From Candidatus Omnitrophota bacterium (GTDB lineage: Bacteria; Omnitrophota; Gorgyraeia; Aquiviventales; Aquiviventaceae), in assembly GCA_016206685.1 (NCBI GenBank), contig JACQRB010000004.1, forward strand, positions 1-29,972: a DNA stretch of 29,972 nucleotides, written 5' to 3'. Both the position numbers and the translations under genes were made by a program. Position 1 is the first letter of the stretch. Every line of letters starts with the position of its first letter. This document shows positions 28,661 to 29,972 of the stretch, one piece after another. Under the pieces are notes generated by a model. The model was not told the origin of the DNA, ran no database searches, and was given only the letters and a program-made list of their open reading frames with translations.

Positions 28661-29152
28661 TCACCCTGCCCTGGACGAGCCGGCCTCTCCGCCGTCAGCG
28701 GGATGGGAATTGGTGCCGGGCTGGTAGCAGTGCCCGATGGCTTTGAGGATGTCCGACGGCGTGCTGACGAATGTTTGGACGACGCAGCGGGTGAGCAACT
28801 CGATGTCCTCCACGGCTTGAACGTTCGAGGGGTCGGCCATGGCCACCGTGAGCGCGTTGCCGATGCGATCGATGGGGATGAGACAATACTGGCGGGCGAC
28901 ATGCTCCGGAATCAGGCGCGTCACCGCTTCGTCAATTTCATAATTCTCCAGGGGGAGGAACGGAAACCCGTATTGGGCCGTCAAGGCGAGGGCCACCTCT
29001 TCTTCGCTGACAAAGCCGAGGGCGACCAGGATTTGCCCCACGAGCCCGCCGCGCGCCTGTTGATAGGCCAGGGCCTTCTCCAATTGCGCCTTGGTGATGA
29101 CCTGTTGGCTCAACAGGATTTCCCCGACCCGCTTGGTAATCGTTCGTCTCAT
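28661..29152 (-). CDS. stand-alone MshEN-domain protein (possible c-di-GMP sensor)
   Basis: A 163-residue protein that is only the N-terminal domain of a PilB/GspE ATPase. Its tandem half-motifs are RVGEILLSQQVITKAQ...LEKALAYQ (about 7-31) and LVGQILVALGFVSEEEVALALTAQ (about 36-60), followed by the second lobe (VTRLIPEHVARQYCLIPI, LTVAMADPSNVQAVEDIEL). MshEN domains bind cyclic di-GMP through an RLGxxL-type motif, which is better kept here than in the two ATPases. There is no motor domain and no sign of a break: the C-terminus is a short polar tail and the next start follows at once. The ATG at 29152 is 1 base after the pilT stop. Confidence 0.85.
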   Translation of the reverse strand: MRRTITKRVGEILLSQQVITKAQLEKALAYQQARGGLVGQILVALGFVSEEEVALALTAQYGFPFLPLENYEIDEAVTRLIPEHVARQYCLIPIDRIGNALTVAMADPSNVQAVEDIELLTRCVVQTFVSTPSDILKAIGHCYQPGTNSHPADGGEAGSSRAG

Positions 29153-29153
29153 C

Positions 29154-29972
29154 TTACCGGTTGGCGAGTCGCATGAGATCATCCGGGTCGCTCGAGCGCG
29201 CCAAGGCCTCATCCAAGGTGATCAGGCGGTTGATGTAGAGCTCGTAGAGGGCCTGGTTCATGGTCCGCATACCTTCTTTCTGTCCCGTCTGGATCACCGA
29301 ATAGATCTGATGGACTTTCTGCTCGCGGATGAGCGACCGCACCGCATGGTTGGCAATGAGGACCTCGGCCGCCAGCACCCGGCCCTTCCCGGTGCCTTTC
29401 GGCACGAGCTGTTGCGAGAGCACCCCCAGGAGCTCCATGGACAGTTGGATCCGCACCTGATTCTGCTGATGGGCCGGAAACACATCCACGATCCGGTTCA
29501 CCGTTTGGGCGGCATCGGAGGTATGGAGGGTCGCGAAGACCAGATGGCCGGTTTCCGCCACGGTCAAGGCGGTCTCGATCGTTTCGAGATCCCGCATTTC
29601 CCCGATGAGGATGACGTCCGGGTCTTGTCGCAGCACGTGCTTCAACGCCTGCGCGAACGACTGCGTATCCGCGCCCACCTCGCGCTGATCCACGATGGAT
29701 TTCCTGCTCGCATGGACGTACTCAATCGGATCTTCAATCGTGATGATATGGTGCTCTTTCGTCGCGTTGAGGTAGTCAATCATCGCGGCCAAGGTGGTCG
29801 TCTTGCCCGATCCGGTCGCTCCCGTGACCAGGACCAAGCCTTTCGGCTTGTTGCACAGATCGGTGATGATCGGCACCGGCAGTCCCAAGTCTGCGAATCC
29901 GTAGATCCGAAACGGGAGCATCCGGATGGCGACGCCCACGGACCCCTGCTGGATGAAGTAGTTGGCCCGGAA
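29154..29972 (-). CDS. pilT: type IV pilus retraction ATPase PilT (5' end outside the window)
   Basis: The final 272 codons of PilT. The frame stays open to the window edge with FRANYFIQQGS, so the first hundred or so residues are missing. The motor motifs are complete: Walker A GATGSGKT, Asp box (IITIEDPIEYVH), Walker B (DVILIGEMRD) and His box (ETGHLVFATLHTSDAA). The PilT hallmark near the C-terminus reads AVRSLIREQK (usually AIRNLIRE), and GMRTMNQALYELY follows. No tetracysteine is present, as expected for retraction motors. It disassembles pili. It leads the visible pilT-MshEN-pilB-pilB-pilC unit. Confidence 0.95.
   Translation of the reverse strand, partial: FRANYFIQQGSVGVAIRMLPFRIYGFADLGLPVPIITDLCNKPKGLVLVTGATGSGKTTTLAAMIDYLNATKEHHIITIEDPIEYVHASRKSIVDQREVGADTQSFAQALKHVLRQDPDVILIGEMRDLETIETALTVAETGHLVFATLHTSDAAQTVNRIVDVFPAHQQNQVRIQLSMELLGVLSQQLVPKGTGKGRVLAAEVLIANHAVRSLIREQKVHQIYSVIQTGQKEGMRTMNQALYELYINRLITLDEALARSSDPDDLMRLANR

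Overview
The window is a GC-rich bacterial chromosome segment of core housekeeping and type IV pilus genes. Almost every gene reads on the minus strand; the only confident plus-strand gene is cinA. I see no IS element, CRISPR array, phage gene or other cargo, and no gene-free stretch over 300 bases except the one filled by the RNase P RNA. The gene order (rpsO-pnp-ftsK-rodZ-rimO-pgsA-pgpA-thpR beside cinA and recA; cvpA-dnaG-rpoD; pilT/pilB/pilC-pilins-pilMNOPQ) suggests a poorly cultured Gram-negative lineage. The PilQ secretin implies an outer membrane. Omnitrophota is my best guess, from gene-order memory only.

Right third (about 15.9-30 kb, read right to left): a nearly complete type IVa pilus locus. 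It starts with pilT (cut by the window edge), a stand-alone MshEN-domain protein, two tandem PilB-type ATPases and pilC, closed by a small terminator. Then comes a PilX-like protein with repeated DSN motifs. A separate promoter drives the major pilin, a paralogous second pilin and PilV- and PilW-like minor pilins, running into pilM-N-O-P-Q with 4-base start/stop overlaps. A 77-residue membrane-anchored coiled-coil protein ends the run. No prepilin peptidase is present.

Middle (about 9.9-15.85 kb): cvpA-dnaG-rpoD under a promoter with a perfect 16-bp palindrome at its -35 box. Then follow a long hairpin, tRNA-Met, tRNA-Val, a coiled-coil/zinc-ribbon protein, an RNase HI gene and the RNase P RNA gene (rnpB). 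The first RNase P helix overlaps the last codons of the RNase H gene, so the ribozyme may be made from the same transcript as two of its substrates.

Left third (1-9.9 kb): a promoter precedes rpsO, then pnp, ftsK, rodZ, rimO, pgsA, pgpA and thpR, nearly all touching or overlapping. pnp has an in-frame TAG where PNPases have a conserved Tyr, which splits the enzyme ahead of its catalytic centre. cinA is inverted relative to this run. It has a strong extended -10 element placed so that its mRNA would begin at or next to the start codon. recA starts divergently from cinA and is cut by the left edge.

Most unusual: the pnp amber codon; hairpins and leaders built from short repeated words (8-mers and 7-mers) between operons; the DSN-repeat pilus protein; the free-standing MshEN protein with better-kept c-di-GMP motif positions than the two ATPases beside it; and RNA structure and alternative starts around the pilin genes.
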